This document shows positions 1-6,831 of a stretch of DNA of 10,551 bases, piece after piece (positions within the stretch are counted from its first letter, which is position 1; the number at the start of each line of letters is the position of its first letter). Source of the DNA: an uncultured bacterium (GTDB lineage Bacteria > Patescibacteriota > Minisyncoccia > Phycocordibacterales > CAIZLB01); the NCBI GenBank assembly GCA_903952785.1, contig CAJBHC010000066.1:1-10551 (forward strand). Reading direction: 5' to 3'. The notes below the pieces were generated by a model. The model was not told the origin of the DNA. It searched no databases and saw only the letters and a list, made by a program, of their open reading frames with translations. A program made the position numbers and the translations under genes.

Positions 1-1242
1 ACTTAAACTTAAGCCACACCCCTCTCCTTTTATTTGGTCACAAGAGTAAGGAATATATACCTCATCAACCAATTTGGAACCACTAAAAACAGCGGCATGT
101 ATTTTAAAATCTTTATACGTCCTACTTGGAACAAATTCTTGAGTCACAGCACTCATTTCACCTGTAATATTTCCGTTATATTCATATGACAAAATAGGCT
201 CACTATCACTTGAAAGTATTTCAATTTTTAATTTACCATCAATTGGTGCGTTAATATTTGAAGCGTTATGAAAACAAGAAAATATCTCGTTTTTTTGACC
301 AGCGACAAGTGGATAAGACAGAATTGATGGAAAATTCAGCTTAGGCATAATCACACCATCCCTAACAAATCTGATACCTAAAATTGATTTACTATCCATG
401 TATTTTAAGACCGCCTCAACATAATAAACTGAAGCCTTATTATCTTTTACATCAATTGGCAAATAAATAGTTTTTCCAGCTTCCACTACTGCAACCTCCG
501 TCTTTGAATCCACTTTATTTTCAACAGCCTGTGCATCCCACCTATATACGTTGAATTCTGTGACGACATTTTGTCTATCTTTTGTGGTATTTGTTATTGG
601 TACCAATACACGGATAACGTCATTTGGGCTCACTATTGGAGGATAACTTGCAAAATGATAAAGTTCATTGTTAATCCTTACCTCATCTTTTTTAAAAAAT
701 ATACCCTTATCTTGTTCACCTACAACTTTAAAGCCAGATAGTCCACCTACAACATCATCTGTAAAACTAAGGCCGGCCAAATTAAATTTATCACTAGTTA
801 TAAAATATGTAGCTATTTTATAGTTTCCACCGATGGCGTACGCTGGTATTTTCCATTGAAAATCGATTGGCATTTTTCCTTCAGCGTCCAGTGATATGCC
901 ATCCCTTACCATAAAAGTATCCAAGACATCAGGACCATTATTATCATTTACAGCTCTTTCTCTAAAAATCTTAACGAATAGCTTACCAGAGACAACTGGA
1001 TATTTATTTGTATTAAGAATATACCCAGTAAAATTCATATCAGAACCAGATACTGATTGTGCGATTGTTGGTTTGACATCAATCTGTACGCCGCCAAAAT
1101 GATAATAATCAGCACAATTAGCATTTGTGGTTGTGGCAAAATAATTTATATTCTCTGCAAAAACATTTTTCAATCCCAGAGGTGAGATTGACACAAATGC
1201 AAAAAGTAAAAATACTAAATAGTTTTTAAAGAAATTTTTCAT
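1..1242 (-). CDS. Secreted beta-rich surface protein, N-terminal part (cut by window edge)
   Basis: The frame is open from an ATG at 1242 to base 1, giving 414 residues with no stop, so the C-terminus lies outside the window. Residues 1-29 form a Sec signal peptide: Lys-rich start, hydrophobic core around YLVFLLFAFVSI, and a VFA motif before a likely cut at A29/E30. There is no lipobox Cys. The mature part alternates short polar and hydrophobic stretches typical of stacked Ig-like beta domains, roughly residues 50-175 (ending with SFTDDVVGG), 180-300 and 300-400. Cysteines are at 43, 323, 401 and 409. I know no named function. The pattern recalls surface proteins of Patescibacteria, which often end in a C-terminal membrane anchor, but here that end cannot be seen. 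A good promoter sits directly upstream. It is transcribed divergently from the flavoprotein gene. Confidence 0.85.
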   Translation of the reverse strand, partial: MKNFFKNYLVFLLFAFVSISPLGLKNVFAENINYFATTTNANCADYYHFGGVQIDVKPTIAQSVSGSDMNFTGYILNTNKYPVVSGKLFVKIFRERAVNDNNGPDVLDTFMVRDGISLDAEGKMPIDFQWKIPAYAIGGNYKIATYFITSDKFNLAGLSFTDDVVGGLSGFKVVGEQDKGIFFKKDEVRINNELYHFASYPPIVSPNDVIRVLVPITNTTKDRQNVVTEFNVYRWDAQAVENKVDSKTEVAVVEAGKTIYLPIDVKDNKASVYYVEAVLKYMDSKSILGIRFVRDGVIMPKLNFPSILSYPLVAGQKNEIFSCFHNASNINAPIDGKLKIEILSSDSEPILSYEYNGNITGEMSAVTQEFVPSRTYKDFKIHAAVFSGSKLVDEVYIPYSCDQIKGEGCGLSLS

Positions 1243-1248
1243 ACAATA

Positions 1249-1277
1249 ATTATAAGCCAGTTTTTAAGTGGTGTCTA
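1249..1277 (-). promoter_or_regulatory. Promoter of the secreted-protein gene
   Basis: On the minus strand TAGACA (1277-1272) is followed after 17 nt by a perfect TATAAT (1254-1249). Only six bases (TATTGT) then separate it from the ATG at 1242. This is the cleanest sigma-70-type promoter in the window, and it predicts a transcript starting at or within a base or two of the start codon. Confidence 0.75.
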
Positions 1278-1353
1278 TTATTTTATACCCATTATCATTT
1301 TCATAAATTTGTAAAAAAAAGAAGCTGTTTTAATCTTTTTATCAGGGACTTAA

Positions 1354-1396
1354 CCATTTGGGACTATTACCAATAAATGCTACTATACCCAAATGG
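1354..1396. repeat. 9-bp perfect inverted repeat spanning promoter and start codon
   Basis: CCATTTGGG (1354-1362) and its exact reverse complement CCCAAATGG (1388-1396) are separated by 25 bases. The left arm overlaps the -35 hexamer of the flavoprotein gene, and the right arm contains its ATG. If transcription starts at the ATG, the left arm is not in the mRNA, so this would act as a DNA operator rather than an RNA hairpin. No regulator is identified. Confidence 0.5.
1358..1386 (+). promoter_or_regulatory. Promoter of the HI0933-type flavoprotein gene
   Basis: TTGGGA (1358-1363), a 17-nt spacer, then an extended -10, TGC plus TACTAT (1378-1386). The ATG follows six bases later at 1393, so the mRNA is probably leaderless. 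No Shine-Dalgarno sequence is present. Confidence 0.6.
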
Positions 1397-2736
1397 AAAC
1401 TAACACTGTATGGGATGTAATTGTCGTCGGAGGAGGGCCGGCTGGAATGATATCAGCGGGGCGGGCGGCTGAGAATGGGGCCCGTGTTCTCCTAATTGAG
1501 AAAAATGAGACTTTAGGTAAAAAACTCTTAATAACTGGCGGAGGGAGATGTAATGTTACAAATTCTGAATTTGATGTTAGGAAGTTTTTGGAAAAGTTTA
1601 AAGATGATGGAAAGTTTCTATTCTCTGCTTTTTCACAGCATGGTGTTAAAGACTCGTTGGATTTCTTTCACGATAGAGGAATGGAAACCAAGGTTGAAAA
1701 TGAACTACGAACATTTCCAGTTTCAGACAGATCACAATCTGTTTTAGATGTCCTCGTACAATATATGAGAGATGGAGGTGTTGAAATATTGTCCAATTCA
1801 CCTGTCTCAGGAATTGCGGTTGAAGATGCAAAAAACGACAACGACGCGGCGGGCAAAAAAATAGTTGGCATTATTCTAAAAAACAAAAAAGTTTTACGAG
1901 CAAAAAATATAATCATTGCAACGGGTGGCGCTTCTGCACCGGAGACTGGATCAACTGGAGACGGCTTTGCATGGCTTAAGGATATTGGACATACAATAAT
2001 TACCCCAACCCCATCTCTTGTTCCTGTTGCCATAAAGGATAAATGGGTAGAGAGTCTTGCTGGCATTAGTCTAACCGATATCAAAATATCCGTATTTCAA
2101 AATGGCAAAAAACAATTTTTTAAAAAGGGCAAAATCCTCTTTACTCACGTCGGAATCAGCGGGCCTACAATATTAAATATGAGTAGAGATATTGGAGATC
2201 TTTTGAAGTACGGACCAGTTACAATCTATCTTGACATATTGCCGTCTGAGGACAATGGAACACTTAATACCAAGCTTCAAGAATTATTCAAAGAGCATGA
2301 TAAAAAGAAATTTAGAAACGCTATCGCAAACATTGTTCCAGCCAAACTAGCACCCGTAATTGTAGACCTGTCTTTGATTGATCCAGAAAAAGAATGCAAT
2401 AGCATAACCAGAGAAGAGCGAATAAGGCTCATCAATCTTCTTAAAAACATCCCAATGGAAGCTGATAAGTTGCTTGGCACTGATAAGGCAATTATTACAA
2501 ACGGCGGTGTTGTTCTTGATGAAGTTGATTTTAAAACAATGTCCTCTCGCCTATTCCCTAATCTGTATCTCATAGGAGACATTCTTAACATTGACCGTCC
2601 ATCAGGGGGCTTTAGTCTTCAAATATGCTGGACAACAGGATATGTTGCTGGAAACTCAGCCGGACGTCCTGCCGAAGACTCTGCCGGACACAGAGCTGGA
2701 TCGCCTACTGCTACAAAATCCTTGAAAAAATCTTAA
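1393..2736 (+). CDS. HI0933/YhiN-family FAD-binding oxidoreductase
   Basis: This 447-residue protein is a flavoprotein of the HI0933-like family (also called aminoacetone oxidase or BaiN family), probably cytosolic. The natural substrate is not settled for most members. The FAD Rossmann motif VVGGGPAGMISA lies at about residues 11-22, followed by IEKNETLGKKLLITGGGRCN (35-54), the family hallmark. R106-R113 carries RTFPVSDR, IIIATGGASAPETGSTGDG lies at 173-191, and FTHVGISGPTILN at 250-262. The closing FAD site GDILNIDRPSGGFSLQ begins near 395. The family normally ends soon after GYVAG (here about 416-420). This copy adds 27 residues with two 8-residue repeats (NSAGRPAE, DSAGHRAG) and a Lys-rich end. 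The last 26 bases overlap the convergent phospholipase-D-like gene. The start is supported by the promoter six bases upstream. Confidence 0.9.
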   Translation: METNTVWDVIVVGGGPAGMISAGRAAENGARVLLIEKNETLGKKLLITGGGRCNVTNSEFDVRKFLEKFKDDGKFLFSAFSQHGVKDSLDFFHDRGMETKVENELRTFPVSDRSQSVLDVLVQYMRDGGVEILSNSPVSGIAVEDAKNDNDAAGKKIVGIILKNKKVLRAKNIIIATGGASAPETGSTGDGFAWLKDIGHTIITPTPSLVPVAIKDKWVESLAGISLTDIKISVFQNGKKQFFKKGKILFTHVGISGPTILNMSRDIGDLLKYGPVTIYLDILPSEDNGTLNTKLQELFKEHDKKKFRNAIANIVPAKLAPVIVDLSLIDPEKECNSITREERIRLINLLKNIPMEADKLLGTDKAIITNGGVVLDEVDFKTMSSRLFPNLYLIGDILNIDRPSGGFSLQICWTTGYVAGNSAGRPAEDSAGHRAGSPTATKSLKKS

Positions 2737-3775
2737 ACACTGGAGATATAATGTAGTCAAACCACCTCATCTTGTATGTCTTTGTATCAAACAAGACAGA
2801 TTCTCTTTTCCAGCCTTCAATAATGTTTGAAATTCTATTTATGGCTATTTTATCATTAAAGAAAATACCTATCTCTGAGTTTAATTCAAAAGACAAAAAA
2901 TCAAGATTATTAGATCCAACAATTGCCTCCTTGGAATCTATCGTCATAATCTTTGCATGATTCATCTGTGACTCGAGAAAGAAATCAACACCCAGCTTGG
3001 AGAGCTTATTCATGTAGAAATAATTCACTCTATCAACAAAATAGAAGTCTGTTGATTCTGGAACCAAGATGTGAATATTAACACCTCGCAGATGTGCCTG
3101 GTGTAATAATCCAACAAGCCAACGCTTTGGCATAAAATATGGTGTGACTAGGGTCACATTTTCTTTTGCCATAGAAAGATGATTTATATAGATTTTTTTA
3201 AGTCTAAAATTGTTTTTGACAGGCGAATGTTCAATCAGCCAATCTTTAACTTTTCTTCTAACTTTTTTGTTCCCGTTAATCTTATTCACCTTATTCTTTT
3301 TTACGCTTTTTGATACGACTGAAAAATCTCTTCCCCCGCACTCAATATATGTTTTTGCAAAAGATCTTGTAATAGAATTAACCAATTTCCCCCTAACAAG
3401 GACCGCCAAATCATTCCAGAGAGATGAATGCTGGTGAAAATTGACACCGCCAATAAAAGCTACTTTTTCATCAATAACCAATATCTTACGATGAGTTCTA
3501 TGTAAGAAATAACTCAAAAATAACAACTCTACTCCTGACTCTCTAATTTCAGTAATGGTCTTTTTACTTAAACCAGAACTACCAAATGAATCCAAGATAA
3601 TTTTAATCATAAGTCCAGTGCGAGCTTTTTCTTTGAGCAAGCTAAGGAAGTCAAACTCCACCATATCATCTTGAAATATATAGACCTCCAAATAGATAGA
3701 CTCTTTTGCAGAAGAAATAGCTTCATACATCGCTTGCCAAGTTTTTTGTGAATTTGCGAAGAATTTATACTTCAT
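2711..3775 (-). CDS. Phospholipase D / cardiolipin synthase-like protein
   Basis: The 354-residue product has two HKD motifs: HRKILVID (H95, K97, D102), followed by FIGGVNFH, and HAKIMTID (H273, K275, D280), followed by IVGSNN. Two HKD copies in one chain make the catalytic centre of the PLD superfamily. The arrangement fits bacterial cardiolipin synthases, which transfer a phosphatidyl group between phospholipids. The N-terminus has none of the two membrane segments of classical ClsA and the chain is shorter, closer to the ClsB type. A basic linker, about residues 155-180 and rich in Lys, joins the halves and may help membrane contact. The ATG at 3775 lies six bases after a perfect TATAAT. 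Its 3' end overlaps the convergent flavoprotein gene by 26 bases. A phospholipase or nuclease role cannot be excluded from sequence alone. Confidence 0.88.
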   Translation of the reverse strand: MKYKFFANSQKTWQAMYEAISSAKESIYLEVYIFQDDMVEFDFLSLLKEKARTGLMIKIILDSFGSSGLSKKTITEIRESGVELLFLSYFLHRTHRKILVIDEKVAFIGGVNFHQHSSLWNDLAVLVRGKLVNSITRSFAKTYIECGGRDFSVVSKSVKKNKVNKINGNKKVRRKVKDWLIEHSPVKNNFRLKKIYINHLSMAKENVTLVTPYFMPKRWLVGLLHQAHLRGVNIHILVPESTDFYFVDRVNYFYMNKLSKLGVDFFLESQMNHAKIMTIDSKEAIVGSNNLDFLSFELNSEIGIFFNDKIAINRISNIIEGWKRESVLFDTKTYKMRWFDYIISPVFKIFSRIL

Positions 3776-3781
3776 ACAATT

Positions 3782-3798
3782 ATTATACTGTTATTATA
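3782..3798 (-). promoter_or_regulatory. Tandem -10 elements upstream of the PLD-like gene
   Basis: The minus strand carries two perfect TATAAT hexamers, at 3787-3782 and 3798-3793. The near one ends six bases before the ATG (gap AATTGT) and predicts a leaderless start. The far one would give a leader of about 10 bases. No convincing -35 is seen. The Shine-Dalgarno sequence is absent. Confidence 0.55.
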
Positions 3799-3853
3799 CA
3801 CCAAATGTAACTTATTTAGTATGTAGAGTGGCTTAGCAAAATCACTCAGTAGA

Positions 3854-3862
3854 TGATACAAT
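3854..3862 (+). promoter_or_regulatory. Extended -10 promoter of the cupin gene
   Basis: TGA plus TACAAT forms an extended -10 (3854-3862) that ends eight bases before the ATG at 3871. An upstream in-frame ATG at 3853 overlaps this element and so is unlikely to be transcribed. No good -35 is visible. Confidence 0.55.
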
Positions 3863-3870
3863 ATACTAAT

Positions 3871-4272
3871 ATGAAAAAAGGATATAAACAAAATATAGAA
3901 CAGGAAACATTAGAAAATAATAATTTTAGAAAAGTACTTTATACTGGAGAACACATGCAATTGGTTTTAATGTCTCTTAAACCAAGTGAGGATATTGGAA
4001 TGGAAACTCATACTGAAAATGACCAATTTTTTAGATTTGAAAAAGGCAATGGAAAAGTAGTAATTGGAGAAACAGAGTATGATGTAAAAGATGGCGATGC
4101 TGTGGTTATACCATCAGGTACAGAGCACAACATCATAAACACCTCTGACACAGAGGAGTTAAAAATGTACACAATCTACTCCCCAGCTCATCACAAGGAC
4201 GGAATCGTTAGAGTGACAAAAGAAGAAGCCGAGAAAGATAGTCCAGAGTTTGACGGTGTATTAACTGAATAA
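3871..4272 (+). CDS. Small single-domain cupin protein
   Basis: From the ATG at 3871 the protein has 133 residues. It is a single cupin barrel of the mannose-6-phosphate-isomerase-like group (COG0662 type). Motif 1 reads GMETHTENDQFFRF, with likely metal ligands E45, H47 and Q52, followed by the EKGNGKVVIG turn. Motif 2 is DGDAVVIPSGTEHNIINTS with H86. The usual second His of HxH is not obvious, since motif 1 has ETHTEND, as in many of these small cupins. The substrate is unknown, and a sugar or sugar-nucleotide ligand is only suggested by the neighbours. An in-frame ATG six codons upstream (3853) is rejected because it lies inside the -10 element. The acyltransferase gene begins 16 bases after the stop, so the two probably share a transcript. 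Confidence 0.85.
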   Translation: MKKGYKQNIEQETLENNNFRKVLYTGEHMQLVLMSLKPSEDIGMETHTENDQFFRFEKGNGKVVIGETEYDVKDGDAVVIPSGTEHNIINTSDTEELKMYTIYSPAHHKDGIVRVTKEEAEKDSPEFDGVLTE

Positions 4273-4281
4273 TTATTCATC

Positions 4282-4286
4282 AGGGA
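4282..4286 (+). promoter_or_regulatory. Possible ribosome binding site of the acyltransferase gene
   Basis: AGGGA ends two bases before the ATG at 4289. This is purine-rich but closer than usual. It is the only plus-strand gene with a Shine-Dalgarno-like sequence and also the only one without a recognisable -10 before its ATG, which fits an internal operon gene behind the cupin. Confidence 0.35.
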
Positions 4287-4288
4287 AG

Positions 4289-5476
4289 ATGACCAATAAT
4301 AAACCAGTATATTTTGAAAACCTTGACGGTCTGCGTTTTTTTGCCTTTTTAGCTGTGTTTATTTCTCATGCCTCACTATTCATAGGTTACAACAATGAAT
4401 CTGCCTTTTGGCTTGTTATTAAGAGATATATCTTAGTCAATGGCGATATTGGTGTTTCTTTCTTCTTTGTATTGTCAGGATTTCTTATAACCTATTTACT
4501 TTTCAAAGAAAAAGATAATCACGGCAAAATATCCTTGAAGAATTTTTACGCTCGTAGAATCTTAAGAATTTGGCCAGTGTACTTTATAACACTTATTGTG
4601 GGTTTCTTTTTACTACCAATTATTGTTGGATTATTTACCACAAACGGTTCTTCAATACTTTTCACCGCTCCCTCGCTTTCCATCCTGCCCTACTATCTTT
4701 TTTTCTTGGCAAACTTTAATCTTGCATTCTTTGGTGGAGGAAGTGTAGCAACAGATGTCTTATGGTCAATATCAGTTGAAGAACAATTCTATTTAATTTG
4801 GCCTTGGGTTATCGCATTTCTTCCTAGAAAACACTTGTTAAAGTTTCTTGGTGGAATAATATTAATTTCATCTATATATAGGTATTGGCATGCAATATCA
4901 CCAAATATAATTGCTTATTCAACTTTTTCAGTTATGTCTGATCTGGCGATAGGCTCTGTCTTGGCTCTTTTTATATACACCAAAAATCATACAATAGAGA
5001 AGGTTAAAAATAATCTTCGTTCTGTTTCTGGAAAAGTAATACTTTGTGTTTATACAGCTATGTTTCTATTAATCTTTGGTAGACACTTAATACTTGATGC
5101 TTTTAGTCAAAGTAATTTTGCAGGCCACGTAACTTTTTATAATATCTTTACAGCAATTATCCCCCTACTACTCGCCCTCTCCTATGCCTTTATAATATTT
5201 GAACAAAATGAATCAATAAAATCACCTTTCAAAATTGGTAATCTAAAAACAGCATCGTTTCTAGGAAGGATTTCCTATGGATTATATTCATATCATATAT
5301 TTGCTTTCGTTATTGTACTGTTAACGGCGTCTGCATTGGGATTCACCACCACCTACACATCCACACTACAATGGTTAATTTTTGTCGCATTATCATTGTT
5401 GTCAGTTTTTGTCATAGCCGTCATATCATACTATGGTATAGAAAAGTGGTTCTTAAAAGCAAAACCAAAGGATTAG
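4289..5476 (+). CDS. Membrane acyltransferase, acyltransferase-3 family (OafA/YrhL type)
   Basis: The 395-residue integral membrane protein has about ten hydrophobic segments. It opens with the family signature FENLDGLRFFAFLAVFISHA (9-28), where H27 is the conserved membrane-embedded His. Next come GDIGVSFFFVLSGFLITYLL (52-71) and the basic motif YARRILRIWPVYF (87-99). WSISVEEQFYLIWP (159-172) and LGRISYGLYSYH (325-336) are also typical, and the chain closes with YYGIEKWFLK. Family members move acyl groups, often acetyl, from the cytoplasm onto surface polysaccharides, O-antigen, peptidoglycan or exported lipids. Lack of an extra C-terminal SGNH domain means this is the minimal form. A glycosyltransferase and a sugar-nucleotide-type Nudix enzyme follow, so the acceptor is likely a surface glycan; that is inference. 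Confidence 0.92.
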   Translation: MTNNKPVYFENLDGLRFFAFLAVFISHASLFIGYNNESAFWLVIKRYILVNGDIGVSFFFVLSGFLITYLLFKEKDNHGKISLKNFYARRILRIWPVYFITLIVGFFLLPIIVGLFTTNGSSILFTAPSLSILPYYLFFLANFNLAFFGGGSVATDVLWSISVEEQFYLIWPWVIAFLPRKHLLKFLGGIILISSIYRYWHAISPNIIAYSTFSVMSDLAIGSVLALFIYTKNHTIEKVKNNLRSVSGKVILCVYTAMFLLIFGRHLILDAFSQSNFAGHVTFYNIFTAIIPLLLALSYAFIIFEQNESIKSPFKIGNLKTASFLGRISYGLYSYHIFAFVIVLLTASALGFTTTYTSTLQWLIFVALSLLSVFVIAVISYYGIEKWFLKAKPKD

Positions 5477-5520
5477 GTGACACGAAACGGTTAGCACCAC
5501 CCTTTCTAACAACACAGTCT

Positions 5521-5538
5521 TATAATTAATGTTACAAT
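5521..5538 (+). promoter_or_regulatory. -10 elements upstream of the glycosyltransferase gene
   Basis: A perfect TATAAT (5521-5526) is followed by an extended -10, TGT plus TACAAT (5530-5538). The second ends ten bases before the ATG at 5549 and would give a leader of only about three bases. The first would give about sixteen. Neither leader has a Shine-Dalgarno sequence. Confidence 0.5.
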
Positions 5539-5548
5539 ATTACCAAAC

Positions 5549-6235
5549 ATGAAAGTCTCAATAATCATTCCCGCATATAATGAGGAGTCTTGTATTAAAG
5601 AATCTCTTCAATCTATTTTAAAACAAAACTATTCTGACTTTGAGGTAATTGTTGTGGATAATAATAGTACAGACAAAACATCAGAAATTGCAAAAAGTAT
5701 GGGAGTAAAGGTCTTATTTGAAAAAAGAAAAGGAACTCAATGGGCAAGAGAATGCGGAAGAAGTGTTGCGACCGGAGAAATAATTGCAAATCTTGATGCG
5801 GATTGCCTACCAGATCCTGATTGGCTAGAACGCGGAGTTAAACATTTTTCCAACAAGAAAGTGGTGGCCGTTGGTGGACCATACGACTATTACGATGCCA
5901 GATGGTCATTTAGAATATTCTCCATGCTGTTTCAAAAATATATATATCGTCTATTCAATTTTCTAATGCAAAAATTACACAGCGGTGCTGTTCTTATCGG
6001 AGGTAATGTATTTCTCCGATCAGAAACGCTTGTAAAAGTTGGTGGGTACAACACAAGTATTCTATTTTATGGAGATGATACTGATACAGCCAAAAGGATG
6101 TCTAAGGAAGGAACGGTCATATTTGATACAAAAATGATTGTCAAAACATCTGCAAGAAGACTTAAGTCTCAGGGATTTTTTAAGATATCAGTAATTTATA
6201 TTTACCACTTCTTTAAGACACTTTATAGCAAATAG
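5549..6235 (+). CDS. Family 2 glycosyltransferase
   Basis: The 228-residue protein is a GT-A fold, GT2-type transferase. It begins MKVSIIIPAYNEESCIKESL, then EVIVVDNNSTDKT (32-44), which binds the nucleotide. The metal-binding DxD is D83-A84-D85 in ANLDADCLPDPDW. GGNVFLRSE (151-159) and FYGDDTDTAKRM (173-184), with acidic residues D176, D177 and D179, give the acceptor and catalytic-base region. It is shorter than typical GT2 enzymes with C-terminal membrane helices. The tail FFKISVIYIYHFFKTLYSK is aromatic and basic and may sit on the inner face of the membrane. Donor and acceptor are unknown. Its promoter looks independent of the acyltransferase gene 72 bases upstream. Confidence 0.9.
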   Translation: MKVSIIIPAYNEESCIKESLQSILKQNYSDFEVIVVDNNSTDKTSEIAKSMGVKVLFEKRKGTQWARECGRSVATGEIIANLDADCLPDPDWLERGVKHFSNKKVVAVGGPYDYYDARWSFRIFSMLFQKYIYRLFNFLMQKLHSGAVLIGGNVFLRSETLVKVGGYNTSILFYGDDTDTAKRMSKEGTVIFDTKMIVKTSARRLKSQGFFKISVIYIYHFFKTLYSK

Positions 6236-6285
6236 ACGCACAAAGACCCCACCGAGAATAGCCAAATATACAGGCCTTAAAGCCT

Positions 6286-6295
6286 CCCCCCCCCC
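6286..6295 (+). repeat. C10 homopolymer tract
   Basis: Ten consecutive C bases lie in an otherwise AT-rich intergenic stretch (6236-6336), seven bases before the putative -35 of the Nudix gene. Such tracts slip during replication and can change in length. Here a length change would not shift a reading frame, but would move upstream DNA relative to the promoter. A sequencing length error is also possible. Confidence 0.8.
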
Positions 6296-6302
6296 GCTTA
6301 AT

Positions 6303-6330
6303 TTTACATACCAGCTAAACATGTTAACAT
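6303..6330 (+). promoter_or_regulatory. Promoter of the Nudix gene
   Basis: TTTACA (6303-6308), a 16-nt spacer, then TAACAT (6325-6330) with TGT just before it, making an extended -10. The ATG is six bases further on at 6337, so the transcript is probably leaderless. Confidence 0.5.
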
Positions 6331-6336
6331 TAGGGT

Positions 6337-6801
6337 ATGCCCAAAATTCAAAAGATGTCATATACAGAATTTAAAGATGTTTATAGTAAAGTTCCAAAAT
6401 TATCCATTGAAGTAATAATATTAAAAGAAAATAAAATCCTGCTCACAAGACGTGCCATTCCACCAGGCTTGGGACAATGGCACACTCCTGGTGGAACTGT
6501 TCTTAAGAATGAAAAGCTAAATCAGACAGTTCAAAGAGTTGCCAAAGAAGAGCTTGGATTATCAGTGAATGTTGAAAAGTTTCTGGGAATCATTGAATAC
6601 AATACTTACATTAACAAGTATGAACAAGGAATCAGTCTGGTTTTCCTCGTAACTCCAAAAAACAAAAAAGAAATTTTTCTGGATGGGCAATCAGATAAGT
6701 ATGACTATTTTGGAGAAGTACCTAAAAACACAATCCGCAAGCAAAGAGATTTCTGTGTAGATGTTTTAAAGATGAAAATGTCAAAGAAAAATATCAAATA
6801 A
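6337..6801 (+). CDS. Nudix hydrolase, GDP-mannose mannosyl hydrolase-like
   Basis: The 154-residue protein carries a Nudix box at residues 53-75 (G53, E59, R67, E71, E72, G74). The normally conserved Glu after the Arg is V68, so the box reads RVAKEELG. The flank TRRAIPPGLGQWHTPGG (37-53), with a Trp just before the box, resembles GDP-mannose mannosyl hydrolases (Gmm/NudD). As I remember that family, it also has an altered Nudix box and releases the sugar rather than cleaving the diphosphate. Both metal-binding Glu residues of the EE pair remain. The core is complete (beta strands around LSIEVIILKENKILLT and ISLVFLV). A role in recycling a nucleotide sugar would fit the glycosyltransferase just upstream. 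Substrate is inferred; a generic nucleotide substrate is possible. Confidence 0.82.
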   Translation: MPKIQKMSYTEFKDVYSKVPKLSIEVIILKENKILLTRRAIPPGLGQWHTPGGTVLKNEKLNQTVQRVAKEELGLSVNVEKFLGIIEYNTYINKYEQGISLVFLVTPKNKKEIFLDGQSDKYDYFGEVPKNTIRKQRDFCVDVLKMKMSKKNIK

Positions 6802-6818
6802 GATGAATAATTCGTCAT

Positions 6819-6824
6819 TACAAA
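6819..6824 (+). promoter_or_regulatory. Possible -10 of the DUF218 gene
   Basis: TACAAA ends seven bases before the ATG at 6832, at the spacing seen for the other genes. No -35 or extended motif is evident and no Shine-Dalgarno sequence is present, so this call is weaker than the others. The gene is 30 bases after the Nudix stop and could also be cotranscribed. Confidence 0.3.
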
Positions 6825-6831
6825 TATAAAT

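Noticed and set aside
896..1102. Plus-strand 68-codon ORF inside the left-edge gene
   Set aside because: Lies antisense within the 414-codon open frame of the secreted protein, with no promoter or protein-like pattern.
1553..2591. ORFs in other frames within the flavoprotein gene (1553-1747 plus; 1646-1831, 1668-2084 and 2277-2591 minus)
   Set aside because: The flavoprotein frame has clear family motifs throughout; these are composition shadows.
2772..3437. Two plus-strand ORFs opposite the PLD-like gene (2772-2960 and 3210-3437)
   Set aside because: They are antisense to a gene with two HKD motifs and show no recognisable features.
3862..3867. TATACT as the cupin -10
   Set aside because: It ends three bases before the ATG, which would put the transcript start inside the coding sequence; the overlapping TGA-TACAAT fits better.
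5490..5511. GTTAG...CTAAC stem after the acyltransferase gene as a terminator
   Set aside because: Only five base pairs with an 11-base loop and no following T run.
6272..6285. AGGC-CTTAAA-GCCT stem before the C10 tract as a terminator
   Set aside because: A four-bp stem followed by C rather than T; too weak to call.
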